From Stachybotrys elegans (Eukaryota > Ascomycota > Sordariomycetes > Hypocreales > Stachybotryaceae): a DNA stretch of 64,000 bases. The position numbers and the translations under genes are program-made. The notes under the pieces are model-generated. The model saw only the letters and a program-made list of their open reading frames with translations. It had not been told where the DNA came from and did not search any database. How positions within the stretch are numbered: the first letter of the stretch is position 1; every line of letters begins with the position of its first letter. This document shows positions 20,866-32,953 of this stretch, one piece after another. The DNA lies in assembly GCA_020746835.1 (NCBI GenBank), contig JAGPNK010000013.1, positions 62,001-126,000 on the forward strand, given 5' to 3'.

Positions 20866-22431
20866 CTTGAACGGAATAGGAGAGCGGCGGGCTCACGACC
20901 CAGCGAGGGGGTCGCCAGATACGTCGATGTCGCTCCCCGGACAATGAGCAGGAAGAATAGGGGTGGCCGAGAAAATCGTCCCGCGACAATATCAAGTGCG
21001 AGAGCTTCTCTTGGGGTTCGCGGTGGGTGCTTTGACCAGTCGGTGTCAGAGCCCACGGTTGTCGGGATGAGCTTGGCGGCGTTGTTTAACAGATCTGGCG
21101 GCAGACGCAATGTGTCTAGGTACATTTATCATTGGTGGTGGACATGTAATTCGACGTGGGGCAGCTCCGGCCTCTCCTGTCCAGCTCAAGCAGTTACTAG
21201 TACCTGGTAGTAAGGAGGTCCAGGGTACTTTCAGTGGTGCCTGAAAGCTGCTTGTGGGCGGAAAAGCAACGGCCCGTTGTTGCAGGCACCAGTTCCCGTT
21301 GATCCCCTACCCTATACTCCCTACCATCGGGATTGTCGTTTTGTTTCGTACAAGTAGTAATTTATGGCATGTTGGCAGCTCGGTGCCTCTCCTTGTCTTC
21401 GCTCTATGAGTTTGTTTTTCGTTGTGTTCGTGTTTTTGTTTGAGTTGGTGTCGGTCAATCAACCCCTTCCAGACTATTGTGGAGGGAAACAACGGATATC
21501 CGGATCGTCATTGAAAGACAAACCGCCAGCCTCAACTATATCGAGATGACTTGGAGTGTGGTCGTGCCCGTGGATTCGATGTCAAACAGAACCAGATACG
21601 CCAAGGGTATCTAGACCCAGGGTTAAATAGAAGGAGGAGAACGATAGGGCGGCAGTAGATGCATACAGACGTTATATCCACACCTGCACATCTAGCATGC
21701 AAAGCATGCCTAGCCCGAGCCTGCGTCGATAGAGCCTGGTTCCAGGCAGATTCCAGTACCAGGAAGAGGAGCCAACTCAATTCTGCGCATCCATCCACTA
21801 ATTACATAGGCTAGCTGTGCGAGGATAGTCGAAATGTGAGTCTGCGTATCAATCTTGGCCCGCAGCTCGGATGCTACCCCGAGCACATGGCCGGGGGGCT
21901 GTGCTATAGGGCTGAGAAGTAAGGGAATGTAAGGCACCTGGCTCCAGCAAGACCGATCATCCTCACCCACATTTGTGCATCACATGAACCAAGGTAAGCA
22001 GTCATCTATCGCAGCATCGCAGCCCATGGCCTTCCAATCTCCTGGGACTACTCTTGGGACCACCCATGATACAAGAACTAACTCGATTTCTTGTCCACCA
22101 ACTGCTGCGCAGCATATCTAGGATCACATCTATATGGTATGCACGCCATCCATGGGGAGTTGCATGATGGCCAGTATATGTCATTGGGGGACCAAGATAA
22201 GTGATTCTTCATAGCTAAGGAGCAAAGCATGATGAGCACAAGTACGTCTATTTCCCGGCATCTGAGTCTTGCCGCCAGAAGTCACCGTACATCAACCACA
22301 CCCCAGCGACATGAGCGTTTCGTGAGCCGCGTGACATCTACACTACCACATTCTGCCTCGCCCTTCCCAGGCTGACACCAATCAGTCGTATCGGATCATC
22401 GCGCAGGTCGTCCTTTCGCACATATGCCAGT
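20866..22431. other. AP-1 gamma upstream region / calmodulin 3' flank
   Basis: About 1.6 kb between two minus-strand genes. It should contain the AP-1 gamma promoter and the calmodulin 3' UTR. Short ORFs are present but none is conserved. No RNA gene or repeat of note was found. Confidence 0.45.
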
Positions 22432-23448
<1,017 letters not shown>

Positions 23449-24298
23449 GGCGAATTATATGTCTTTGTTAAGAAAGTTGTTTGATGTGTGGGCGGAAGCG
23501 CAAGATTCGTGGGTGCGAAGATGTTGTAAGGAGAATGGCGGGGCTGCGTTTCGCAAGCTGGGACTTTTAATGCTATTATGACGGGCAGCTATGGCAGGCA
23601 CTCACCTGCTTCTAATGGTGGAAGGCACCCTCAATGTGGGCGCGCACGAGTTTGCCTTGCAGGGAGGGGCAACTTGCTCGAGGTTGGGCGGGAGGGATCC
23701 GCAGCCAAAGCCTCACCCAAGCTGTGCTGGCTGGATAAAGCGGCTCTTTCTTGGCTTCCTACCCGCTTGCAAACCTCCTATTGCCCATGTACTACCATCA
23801 TCAAGGGGCTACTGCTAACTCGCAGCGTTGGCGTAGCGCAGTGCTACCAACATTGGGGACACACACTGTATTGCACACGGAGTATAGCTGCTTGGAATGG
23901 AGACAAGGTGCTTAGCATGATGACGTTTGCAGTTGGGAACACAACCTTTCGCACTGTGTCTTATCGCTCACGCTCCTCAGGTCTGCACAGGTACCTTCGC
24001 CAAACGCGGACCAATGAAACAGCCTGGCCTCAGTTAACTGCCCCCTGTACGTGCAAGCTAGCACAGCCTGGAAAGCCTCCTGCTACTCCATTCATAACTC
24101 CGCTACCAGGGAGTATTATGTACTGTCCCTAACTTTAATGGACTGAAGCCGTGTCCAATTATCTACATGTTGGGCAGTCTGCGGTTCCAGTGTTTCCCAC
24201 CTCATGGTTCATCTCTCGAGATCTTGCGCACTCTGCTCTAAAATCGCATAACCCTCGACTCGTCTGGCTGCCGCCCTCCATAAACGCTTGCGTCCGCC
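23449..24298. promoter_or_regulatory. divergent promoter region between calmodulin and Tlg2
   Basis: 850 bp separating calmodulin (-) from the Tlg2 syntaxin gene (+). It should contain both promoters and 5' UTRs. The ORFs in it have no conserved features. A box-A-like stretch near 23830 was rejected as a tRNA. Confidence 0.5.
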
Positions 24299-25483
24299 AT
24301 GTGGCGAGACCGCACCAACCTGTATGTTCCCATCACCACTCGCCTCGAGGCTGCGATTCCAGCCGGCTCCTCCATAACCACCTGCTCTCTGGCTGAACCC
24401 CATCCAGTTATATTTCCTATAGGCAGTCGTATGCGCACCACCCTGCCCCGCGGACGAAATACGGAGCTGGCCCCTCTGCCGCTGGTGCCTTCAGCAATGC
24501 GTACCCTCCGGGGAGCTTTGCGCCGGAAGACCGCCGAGGGCTGCTGTCGCCCGGCGCATTCGAGGACGATGGCGACGCCGTGATAGAGATGGATCTTCTG
24601 CCTCCGCGCTGGGCCGATGTGTCCGACGAGGTGACGGAGCTTCTTGCGGACATCGCGACCAAGGGCCAGAAGCTCGATAAGCTTCACCAGAAACACGTGT
24701 TGCCTGGGTTTAACGACGACGAGGCCAAGAAGATCGAGGAGGCCCAGATCGAAAGCCTTACGCAGGAGATTACAAAGGGGTTTCACGAATGCCATCGCTG
24801 TATCCAGAAGGTCGAGCAGATGGTTCGAGACTCGAAGCACTCGGGTACCATAACCAATGCCGAGGAGACAATGGCAAAGAACATCCAGATCTCTTTGGCG
24901 ACCCGGGTGCAGGATGCCAGCTCCAACTTTAGGAAGAAGCAGAGTACCTATCTGAAGAGTATGCCACCGCCCACGCCTGACCACCCCCCCACTGGCCAAT
25001 GCTGACGTGACGTTGACAGAACTTCGAGGCATGGGTGGATTAGGTCCTCTTAGTCCTGGCGAACCACCATCTTCGCCTCAACCGGGCTCCTACCTCGATC
25101 CCTCGCTCCAAGAATCCGATGCGGACCGATCGTTCTCCCAATCCACGCTGCAAGCCTCGCTTCAACACAAGCAGCTCCATTCCAACGATGCAACTATAGC
25201 GCAGAGAGAGCGAGAGATTGAGGACATTGCGCAAGGCATCATCGACTTGTCAGACCTTTTCCGTGATCTGCAGACCATGGTCATAGATCAAGGCACTATG
25301 CTGGATCGAATTGATTACAACGTTGAGCGGATGAACGCAGACGTGAAGGGCGCTGAGCAGGAACTCAAGGTCGCCTCTGGGTACCAAAGAAGGACAACCA
25401 AGAGGAAGATCATCTTGCTCCTCATCCTCCTAATCGCGGGAATGTTCATACTGCTTCTGGTCAAGCCCAAGAAGCATGACTGA
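24299..25483 (+). CDS. TLG2: t-SNARE Tlg2 (syntaxin-16-like Qa-SNARE)
   Basis: Model join(24299..24321, 24408..24958, 25020..25483), 345 residues. Tlg2 is the Qa-SNARE for fusion of endosome-derived vesicles with the TGN and works with the SM protein Vps45. The N-terminus MWRDRTNLYISYRQSYAHHP is rebuilt exactly when intron 1 (24322..24407) ends at CCAG. A three-helix regulatory domain covers about residues 85-195 (RWADVSDEVTELLADI onward). The Qa-SNARE motif at about 265-320 includes LFRDLQTMVIDQGTMLDRID with the zero-layer glutamine. A single C-terminal membrane anchor (KIILLLILLIAGMFILLLV) is followed by a short KPKKHD tail, giving tail-anchored topology. The second intron (24959..25019) restores LKKLRGMGG. 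Confidence 0.93.
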
Positions 25484-25996
25484 CGCAACCATACCAAGGC
25501 CGTCAACAGTTAGATATTAGGTGGATCGATCCGCCGGATATGGCACCTTGGCTCAAGGAATGTTGATCCTCCATCTGAGAAGGGCACGGTTGCATATGTA
25601 ACACCACGATGTAATCATGTCATTAAGAGAAGCAACTGGTGCTCTAGGCGTTGGGGTCTTTTTTCTGTCTCTTTTTTTCCCCTTCAATATTTACAAAGTT
25701 TCTTTTACCCCTTCTTGGACGATGAAGGCCGCTCATTTTCGAGTTTTCGGAGCCGGCGATAACACACACCGTAGAACAGACCAAGACATGTGATTTTCGA
25801 ACACGAGTGGGCTTACTGGTAGAAGCCGTGTCCGATTTCGAGGGGTGGCTAAATATTCCAATTTGCTATGTAACGGCACAAAAATCGCCTTCTTTGGGCA
25901 ATCGACCTTCGCCTGGATCAATAATACACTTGTCCTATATTTCTACAGCTATAATACATTCTATTCATCTGGCAACCTGCCGAGTCATAAATATCG
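25484..25996. other. convergent intergenic region
   Basis: 513 bp between the 3' ends of Tlg2 (+) and the PPR-like gene (-). A T-rich run at about 25660-25700 (ctttttttccccttc) may be part of a 3' UTR. No gene is seen. Confidence 0.5.
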
Positions 25997-28294
25997 TTAT
26001 GCATGAGTTCCGCCTTGCCCCTCCAAGGCCCGCGGGTCCGAGTAGTTCTTCCATACCTTCGGCTTCACCTCATCAAGCGCTGCATCCAGCTTTTCTCCTT
26101 CAGGGAGAAGATCTGATCCCCAGGCTCCGTCGACAAGATCCTTCAGTACATGCGGAGACATCGCGTGGCTGTCCCTGGAGGGACCTTGCCGCTGGGTGAA
26201 GTCCACAACAGCCATCCGCATCAATACGGCCATACGGACGACTTTTGAGTCTATGTTTACTCCTTCGTCCCTGAGAAGTGCGAGGATTCTCACACCACAG
26301 GCTATATCGTAGCTCCGAATGAAAAATGGGTCCGCCTCCATCACAGAGGTTGGATGTTGTGGGTGAACGACAGTGTGGTCAAAACCCCATCGTACAACAC
26401 GGCGCTGGAATTTCGTATCAAACAATTTCCGCACAGGATGCTGCGCATTTCTCAGGCTTAGGCCGGAAGGTATGAAGCAGGCTTCCCTAGTCGAGTTTTG
26501 TACCCCGGGCATGTCTTCCGGATGCACTGGGATCAAGCCACCGCTCGTAGGCTTGTACCACTGCGTGATCTCGAGGCTAAGCTGAGCAACCTGTTCAATG
26601 CGATTCCAGCGTCCAAGCGCCGCCAAAACCACCTTCCAGAACTTGATAGGGATGGCCACCTCATGACGCAACAATCGCCGACCGACGCTAACGATATCTG
26701 ATAGCCGTCTGCATCTGTCTTTGTCCGAAACCTCTGGCTCGCGGTTTCTGACAAGATGAGATGGTGGCGGTCGATGGATAGGGAGTCGTTTCAAGAGATA
26801 CCCCAAGAGTTCATCAGCATTTTCTTGAGTGATGCTGACCTCTCTCGCTTCCATGAGATCGAGTAGTGTCTTCACCTCAGTATATGAACGCCGATAACCC
26901 GTAGCTGTGCGACGAATAGCATCTTTAAGAGCATCCTGAACGCCTATCTCAGATTCGCCCTTCATTATGGTGCGAAAAGCATGGAGAACTCTGAAGCTCG
27001 GAGCTCCGTCAGGACCCACGTAGGTTTGCTGCGTGGTGTAGGAAGACACTAGCTGCTCAACAGTGTCCATGTCGTCGAATACATCTGGGTGTATATCGGA
27101 CTGGAGCAGATCTGTGAGCAGCGTCTCGTCGGCACGCATAGCGAAATCAATGAGTGCTTTGGAATAGTTCCTGGGTTCCACCTCCATATTGCGGCTTTTG
27201 AGATGTTCGAGGATGGCTTTCACACTCTCCTGATCCGGTTGTCTGAGTGCGAGAGACTGCAAGGCAAGCGGGCCAATTGATGAAATGCCAAAATTACGTG
27301 CAAGATTCATGACCAATTCGACGGGCATCCATTTTGTCGCAAAAAGCTTTGCCACCGTGGCATCGCTGTAACGACTTGCGCCTCTCGAATTCGATTGTTC
27401 CGAGGGTTCTGCATCAGCCATGCGGCTGGAGCCTCCATTCAGCAAGCCCCGCTCTTCATCGGTCACATCCCATCGATGGAACGCCGATGAATAGCGCAAA
27501 AATGGCAGGGACTTGGAGCTGAGCGGCCTGTCATTGCTTAGAACAAGCAGTCGACGCCAGGTTTGAGTGAGCTCAATGTCGCCAGAACTGAAGAGCTCAG
27601 GGACAATAGCGTCATAAAGGTGGTATGGGCGGGTGGAAAACTTGGAATAGAAGATATATATTCCCCTAAGAACGGACTGCAGATCGGGCGTTGGATCGGT
27701 AACGTGGTGTGCAATAAGTTCACCCAGTGCATCGTTATCTGGTGGAAAGGTAGTAGCAAGTCGCTCATGCCACGTGGGTACATTCTTGTACATCGAACGC
27801 TCGAGGAGGATATGGATGGTCTGAGCATAGAGATGAGGCCAGGTGAAATCCCGCTTTTCAACCAAGTGTTGCGCCGCCCGAACAAGTTGATTCAGCCGGG
27901 CTTCATTGCCAGCTGCCACGCTCAATATCATCTCTCGAAAGAATCCGGTATCGGCGAGGGTGAGAACATCGAGTTTATCCTGGTCGCATAGGCGCTCGAA
28001 AACCTTCCAGAGACCTTCATCGTCGTTTGCCCGATATGCAGACAAGAGCTGGAGAGTCCATCCGTTTGGGTCGTTCAGATCAACGACGGAAAGCGAGCGG
28101 GAAGGTGGCGAGAGTTGCAAGCGATCGTGCACTGGTTTCGTATAAATTTCTATCCCGGATGGTTGCCAAAAGCTCGGTTTTGAGCGAGTTGCAAGGCCGG
28201 CGTGTGCTCTGCGGACTCCATCGAGAGCTGGGTAGGATCTGCGCTGGGCGAAGCGGGTTGTAACCAGTCTAGACCGAATCCGCGGTGATAGCAT
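25997..28294 (-). CDS. mitochondrial pentatricopeptide-like protein, fungal-specific
   Basis: Single exon, 765 residues. The start is the ATG at 28294, which has A at -3; the open frame extends further but has no earlier ATG. The N-terminus MLSPRIRSRLVTTRFAQRRS is rich in Arg, Ser and Thr and lacks acidic residues, as in mitochondrial presequences. The rest is mostly alpha-helical with helix-turn-helix segments of about 35 residues, such as NGWTLQLLSAYRANDDEGLW and ESVKAILEHLKSRNMEVEP, which resemble degenerate PPR repeats. Fungal mitochondrial PPR-like proteins act in mRNA stability, translation or ribosome assembly. The exact target cannot be read from sequence. The gene is divergent from COX7 with a 372-bp shared promoter. 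Confidence 0.72.
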   Translation of the reverse strand: MLSPRIRSRLVTTRFAQRRSYPALDGVRRAHAGLATRSKPSFWQPSGIEIYTKPVHDRLQLSPPSRSLSVVDLNDPNGWTLQLLSAYRANDDEGLWKVFERLCDQDKLDVLTLADTGFFREMILSVAAGNEARLNQLVRAAQHLVEKRDFTWPHLYAQTIHILLERSMYKNVPTWHERLATTFPPDNDALGELIAHHVTDPTPDLQSVLRGIYIFYSKFSTRPYHLYDAIVPELFSSGDIELTQTWRRLLVLSNDRPLSSKSLPFLRYSSAFHRWDVTDEERGLLNGGSSRMADAEPSEQSNSRGASRYSDATVAKLFATKWMPVELVMNLARNFGISSIGPLALQSLALRQPDQESVKAILEHLKSRNMEVEPRNYSKALIDFAMRADETLLTDLLQSDIHPDVFDDMDTVEQLVSSYTTQQTYVGPDGAPSFRVLHAFRTIMKGESEIGVQDALKDAIRRTATGYRRSYTEVKTLLDLMEAREVSITQENADELLGYLLKRLPIHRPPPSHLVRNREPEVSDKDRCRRLSDIVSVGRRLLRHEVAIPIKFWKVVLAALGRWNRIEQVAQLSLEITQWYKPTSGGLIPVHPEDMPGVQNSTREACFIPSGLSLRNAQHPVRKLFDTKFQRRVVRWGFDHTVVHPQHPTSVMEADPFFIRSYDIACGVRILALLRDEGVNIDSKVVRMAVLMRMAVVDFTQRQGPSRDSHAMSPHVLKDLVDGAWGSDLLPEGEKLDAALDEVKPKVWKNYSDPRALEGQGGTHA

Positions 28295-28666
28295 GCTTGG
28301 ATGTAATATACAACTTGGTATATGTACACTCAAGCTCCCGCGAGAATGTTGGAAGTACGCATGCTTATTAGAGCCGTATATGCTTCATGGCGGTCGGCGA
28401 TGCGATTATAAAGGATCAGTGGAAGTTTTATCGCGACAGATGCACGTACTCCCCCGTAGTGCGTCCCACTACCAATCGACCCGTTTCCCGCGAACCCACG
28501 TGACCTTCCACTAGATGAGTCAGCGAGTATCAGGTCCAATCAGATTATGGCCTCACGCACCTCAACTCCAGACCTGAACATACGATATCCATTCTCATCA
28601 TTCACTATCGACATCACTACCTCGACAGACCTCTCACAGTCTCGAAGCTCCGCACAAACCGTCAAA
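28295..28666. promoter_or_regulatory. divergent promoter between PPR-like gene and COX7
   Basis: 372 bp shared upstream region of two genes for predicted mitochondrial proteins. This arrangement could allow co-regulation, but no specific factor site was identified. Confidence 0.5.
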
Positions 28667-29113
28667 ATGGGGTACGTTCTCTACGGATCGAACGCCGCGC
28701 TTGTCATTGACTGCGAATTGGCCCTGCCAATGGGTCAATGGCGCTGCATCATCAATTTCCCACCGATTCTGCCGAACTAGCATTGACACCTCTCTAGTCT
28801 CGTCGACGCGAAGAACAAGGTACCCGAGTACCAGCGCTTCTACCAGCAGGCCTACAAGGCACACACCCGCGTGTGGCAGATCGTACGGACGGATTGACCC
28901 TCGGTGGCATGGCACCAACCACTGACGAAATGAACTAGAACCCCCGATCTCGCTTCCTGGTGACTCCTTTCACCTTCGTCATGTGGGCTACTTTCGGAGG
29001 TTCGTATACGTTGGAATTTCGACCTGGGCACCATGGTCTGACATATTCCAGCTTCCCTCTACTCTGCTGGCCGCAAGGTCGCCGGATACAACACTTGGTT
29101 TGGCAAGAACTGA
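28667..29113 (+). CDS. COX7: cytochrome c oxidase subunit 7 (COX7/VIIa family)
   Basis: Four short exons, join(28667..28671, 28798..28882, 28939..28999, 29052..29113), 70 residues. No single ORF reveals the protein; splicing yields MGLVDAKNKVPEYQRFYQ, then VWQINPRSRFLVTPF, one membrane segment, and YNTWFGKN. The pattern NKV-x-Q-x-(F/Y)Q followed by W-x(2)-(H/N)PRS and PF aligns with yeast Cox7, a single-pass subunit of mitochondrial complex IV. Exon 1 carries only five coding bases (ATG GG). All introns are GT-AG, the third with donor GTTCGT, and all phases agree. Complex IV membership is inferred from this similarity; another small inner-membrane subunit remains possible. Confidence 0.8.
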
Positions 29114-29397
29114 GCGAGCGACTATGCTTGGACTGGGGGCTTCAGGTGGCATCAGATGGCGATGAGGCAGGATGTTTGACTAGTGGACCCTTTACATACA
29201 CATAGAATACTTTTGAAAGGCTCATCGCACCTTTTCTTTGTCAGCTGTCGAAGCCACCATGGCCATTTATTTTTGTGCCTTCGTAAAGTCTCATTCCTTA
29301 CTCCGTATCTAAGTACATTAAAAGAGGTGTAGTGATGTGCTTTGGACGACCTGGATTCTGCACATATCCCAGTCAGAGGGATGAGTTATATCGCGAC

Positions 29398-30226
29398 CTA
29401 GTAGCCAGTGGCACCGGGAGCCTTCTCATCCTTCCGTAGGCTCATGAGCATTTCTCGGAACCTCTCCTTGCCGGAGCCAGCTGCGCCGCCCTTTGCGCCC
29501 TTACCACTAACGTCGACCAGCTTAGCGATGCGATCCCAGGATGTTCCTCCCGATACAGTGTCCTCGCGATTGGCAAGGAACTGCTCTGCCTCCTTGCGAG
29601 TCTGAGCGATGCCCTTCTCCTTCTTCGTGTTGTAGTTCTCGTAGAAGTCGTCGATGTTCTGTTGAGCTTCTTTGATGGTTTCTTCTCGCTGCGCAGCGAA
29701 CTGCTCAGCCCGCTTGGCGTTCTGCTCGTCACGGCGTTCACGCCACTGCTTGATGACCTCGGGCTCTTCCTCCTCCTCGGCATAGGTTTGGTATCCGGAG
29801 TTGTAGCTCACTGATGGTCCAGTAATGGAAGTGCCACCGGGAGCTATTCCAGTACCCTTGAAATGTGTTCCGTTAGAGACGCCCACGGAAAGTGGTAAGG
29901 AAGGGATCGCTTACGGCTGTGGGAGTGGTCAAATCAGGGAACTGCGACTCAAAGGTGGACTGCGCATTGTCTCCTCCGCCTAGGAGATCCCCGCTGGCAT
30001 CGCCAAAAGCATCAGCATCTGCGCTGGTCGCAAACTGATCGGCGTCGTCTCCTAGAATGGCCTTTTCGCGGGCAAGGAAGTCGTCGGTCGAAGGGTCCAG
30101 GGAGGCATCCTTGATCTCGGTTTGAGCTTAAGCTCGAGCGTCAGCTACTCGTTGCTCCAAGTAAACAAACCAGGCTGTCTTACCTCCAGAGTCGAACTCC
30201 TCAAGAGAGGGAAATCTATCAGCCAT
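29398..30226 (-). CDS. CLC1: clathrin light chain
   Basis: Model complement(join(29398..29856, 29915..30126, 30184..30226)), 237 residues. The light chain binds the clathrin heavy-chain hub and regulates coat assembly on TGN and endocytic vesicles. The N-terminus MADRFPSLEEFDSGAQTEI is typical, followed by an acidic Asp/Ala/Gly-rich region. The central coiled coil EVIKQWRERRDEQNAKRAEQ is the heavy-chain-binding helix, and the C-terminal segment ends RFREMLMSLRKDEKAPGATGY. The introns have GTAAGA and GTAAGC donors with correct phases. The gene is convergent with COX7 (284 bp) and divergent from the Rtt103-like gene. It lies in the same 30 kb as AP-1 gamma and Tlg2. Confidence 0.94.
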
Positions 30227-30859
30227 GATGCCAAGTACCGTGGGGATAGCGAAACAGTTGATTGAATGATAGTGCGCCGACTGGTGATTCGTATGAAGTG
30301 AGCTCGTTGCGATGATGCTCCTATCGCAATGCCCCCGTTTGGCTTGGTGAGGTGGATTCTGCCGGGCGGTGAAGCCAGTAACGTCAACTGTCTTTGTTTG
30401 AACCCGGAAGGAACATGTGGACTTATTGCATATGCAAGTAGAAGCAATCTTACATAACCACCAGCTTATGCATGTATCCATGCGAGGTAGCCTTTGTTGG
30501 TCCGCATGATGCTGGCGCGTGTTTACTTTTCAAAGCAACCTTGAAAAGCAATTCTATGTACAGACATGAGGTCGGCGATGCTTCTATGATTCTTTTCCCC
30601 TTCAATTGATTCAATTGGACCTGCTGGGTATCTCTAGACGACCGAAAAGTGCTGCGCTCCGGTAGCTGAATTTGCTGGATCCTTGCTGTCGCGTTGCTGT
30701 CAGAGTTGTGTTTTAGCTGCTGCATCTACCCTTTGCGCAGGCGCCGCAGCTGCTCGCACCTCTGCAACCATCATCGTAGTCACAAAATCCACGACAGCAT
30801 ATATTCCATCGTGAATCCAGCACGCCTCTCCTGGGTTGTGTTGAATAAAACACTCAGTT
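30227..30859. promoter_or_regulatory. divergent promoter between clathrin light chain and Rtt103-like gene
   Basis: 633 bp between two start codons on opposite strands. No ORF of note and no repeat were seen. It presumably holds both promoters. Confidence 0.5.
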
Positions 30860-32222
30860 ATGGCGTACAACGACGATGCTGTGCTGGCTCGCCTTTCAGC
30901 ACTGAATGAAAGCCATGATAGCATCGCAACGGCGGCGCAGTGGATCATGTTCCATAGGTATGGCAACAATGCCCATCTTCGGCAAAGCGGCAATCGCAGA
31001 CAAATAACTGACACGCTATTGTTCAGGCGACATGCGGACCGCACAGTGCAGCTTTGGCTGCAACGTCTCAAGGATTCTTCCAGCACCAGACGACTGAGCT
31101 TGATATACCTGGCAAATGGTAAGTCCTCTCAGTTTCTTCCGGGCACCTCATCGGCTCACGGTGGCTAATTACTTCATTGTTCATTAGAGGTTGTGCAGCA
31201 GTCTAGAATTCGCCACAAGGAGGACTTCAGCCTTGCCTTTTCTCCTGTGGTGGCGGAAGCCACCGCTACGGCGTACAAAGGAGCACCAGCTGAGATCCAA
31301 GCTAAGCTGAAGAGAGTCGTGGATGTATGGAAGGACAGGTCGATCTTCGAAGCCCCCATCCAAGCAGCCATAGAGTCGCGCCTTGACGGTAAGCATTCGT
31401 GAATGGTGCGTGCTGTTTCGTTTGCTAACAGCAGAAACAGAGCTAGATAAGGCCCGTGGAACAGTCAAGTCGGGATTTGTGGGCTCACCTTTTGGCTCAT
31501 CCTCGATGGTGCCCTCCGAGTTCACGCCCTTGATCTCTGCCCACCAAAATGTGAGCAAGCTCAGCGTACCTCTAAAGGCAAGCGTATCCTCTGCCAACCA
31601 AGAGTACGAGAAGCATACCAACCCTGATGCGCCACCGCCATCCGCCCCGGTTTATGCTGCCTGCCTGACTGGCCTTCTCAAGACATTGATCACCGCTGAG
31701 AATGCCGTGGCGGAGTGCGTCAAGGCTCGTGAAGACCTCATATCCGGCTTGGAGAAGCTGCTTGAGACAAACCGGGCAGCGCTGGAGCTGGATAAGAAGA
31801 CAGCCGCTGAACTCAGCCAGCGGAAAGACGAGATTGAAGACAAGAAGCAACAAGTTGAGGTTGCCATCATGAGAGCCCTTGGTCCCGCAGAAAGCAATGG
31901 GACCTCGGATGGCGCCCACGCAAGCCCATACCCGGAGCCGGATAGACCTGAAATGGAGGCACTGACACCGCCTGCCATCGACAAGGAACCGTTGAGCTTC
32001 TCAAACCCCGAGTTGCCAGAACAGGCAGAGAAAGACTACGGAGCAGCTGTGCCAGTGGCTCCTCAGGAGGGACCTGCTATTGCTACCCATGAGGCACCTT
32101 TCAGCGATTCTCAGTCAGAGGGGCCTAATAAGCGAAGAAGGCTACACGACTCTGGCGATTTTCCTGATCTTGGAGCCGACGACGGCATCGAGCCTGACGT
32201 GGCAGAGATGCTGCGTACATAG
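30860..32222 (+). CDS. RTT103: Rtt103-like CID-domain protein (RNA polymerase II CTD binding)
   Basis: Model join(30860..30957, 31027..31118, 31188..31388, 31441..32222), 390 residues. The CTD-interacting domain (residues 1 to about 135) starts MAYNDDAVLARLSALNES and includes SIATAAQWIMFHRRHADRTV and RLSLIYLANEVVQQSRIRHK, the classic CID helices. In yeast, Rtt103 binds Ser2-phosphorylated Pol II CTD and recruits the Rat1/Rai1 exonuclease at 3' ends; RPRD1A/B are the animal relatives. A coiled coil follows (about 205-265, AVAECVKAREDLISGLEKLL), then a Pro/Glu-rich tail with a basic NKRRRL segment that could be a nuclear localisation signal. Introns are 52-69 nt with matching phases. Confidence 0.9.
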
Positions 32223-32953
32223 GAGCAACACGCTTAACCCAAGGCTGGGAATGACCATCCTACCTTTTCTGGCGCGATCCGCTCGGTAGCCTGGTGGTAA
32301 GAGGGTAACATGGGCGACACAGATTGTATCATTTTCCGTTGTAATTGTATCTTAGGCTATGTATCATCACAGCGGCTCCTCGACTGCACTGACAGCGAAG
32401 GGGCTTGCTGATTCTGGTTTCTCTTCAATATGGAGCTTGCTTCCTGATGCAATGACTCAAGCTTGCATACTCTTGACCTACATATACTGTGTAGTTTATG
32501 TGCTGGATCCGGCATCTAATCGGAGTTTCTCGGGATGACCAGCCAGAACCAATGCCACCCGAACTCACGTCAAGTCCAAGCCATCACGAGTTGACAGACG
32601 GAGAGACTTGAATCAAAATATACCGTAAAATAATCAATTACGATTGTTTCTTTGGCCTACTCCCCTTCTTCGCATTTTACACAATATGATATCCATACAT
32701 TGCGCCAAAGCCGAGGGTGCTCGGCGGTCGGATAAAAGTTCGGTCGCCAAGCAGATGCTCGGAGTAGGCTTATTAACTGACGTACTGTACCTTTGGAGCT
32801 CCACTTCGCATTTTCGAGCCTTCAGTCATCCTTCGGCACCACGGGAAGCACAGGAACAAATGCCGAATTGCAGCTAAATGCTGTTCGCAGAAGAGCTCCT
32901 CCGACCGGCCTGACTATGTACCGCGCAGAAGAAGCGTAGAATAAATTGTCAAC
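32223..32953. other. intergenic region upstream of the mitochondrial ABC transporter gene
   Basis: 731 bp between two plus-strand genes, with the 3' UTR of the Rtt103-like gene on the left and the ABC transporter promoter on the right. AT-rich around 32615-32650. No additional gene was found. Confidence 0.5.

Noticed and set aside
23825..23895. Box-A-like GTAGCGCAGTG
   Set aside because: There is no box B at the right distance and no cloverleaf.
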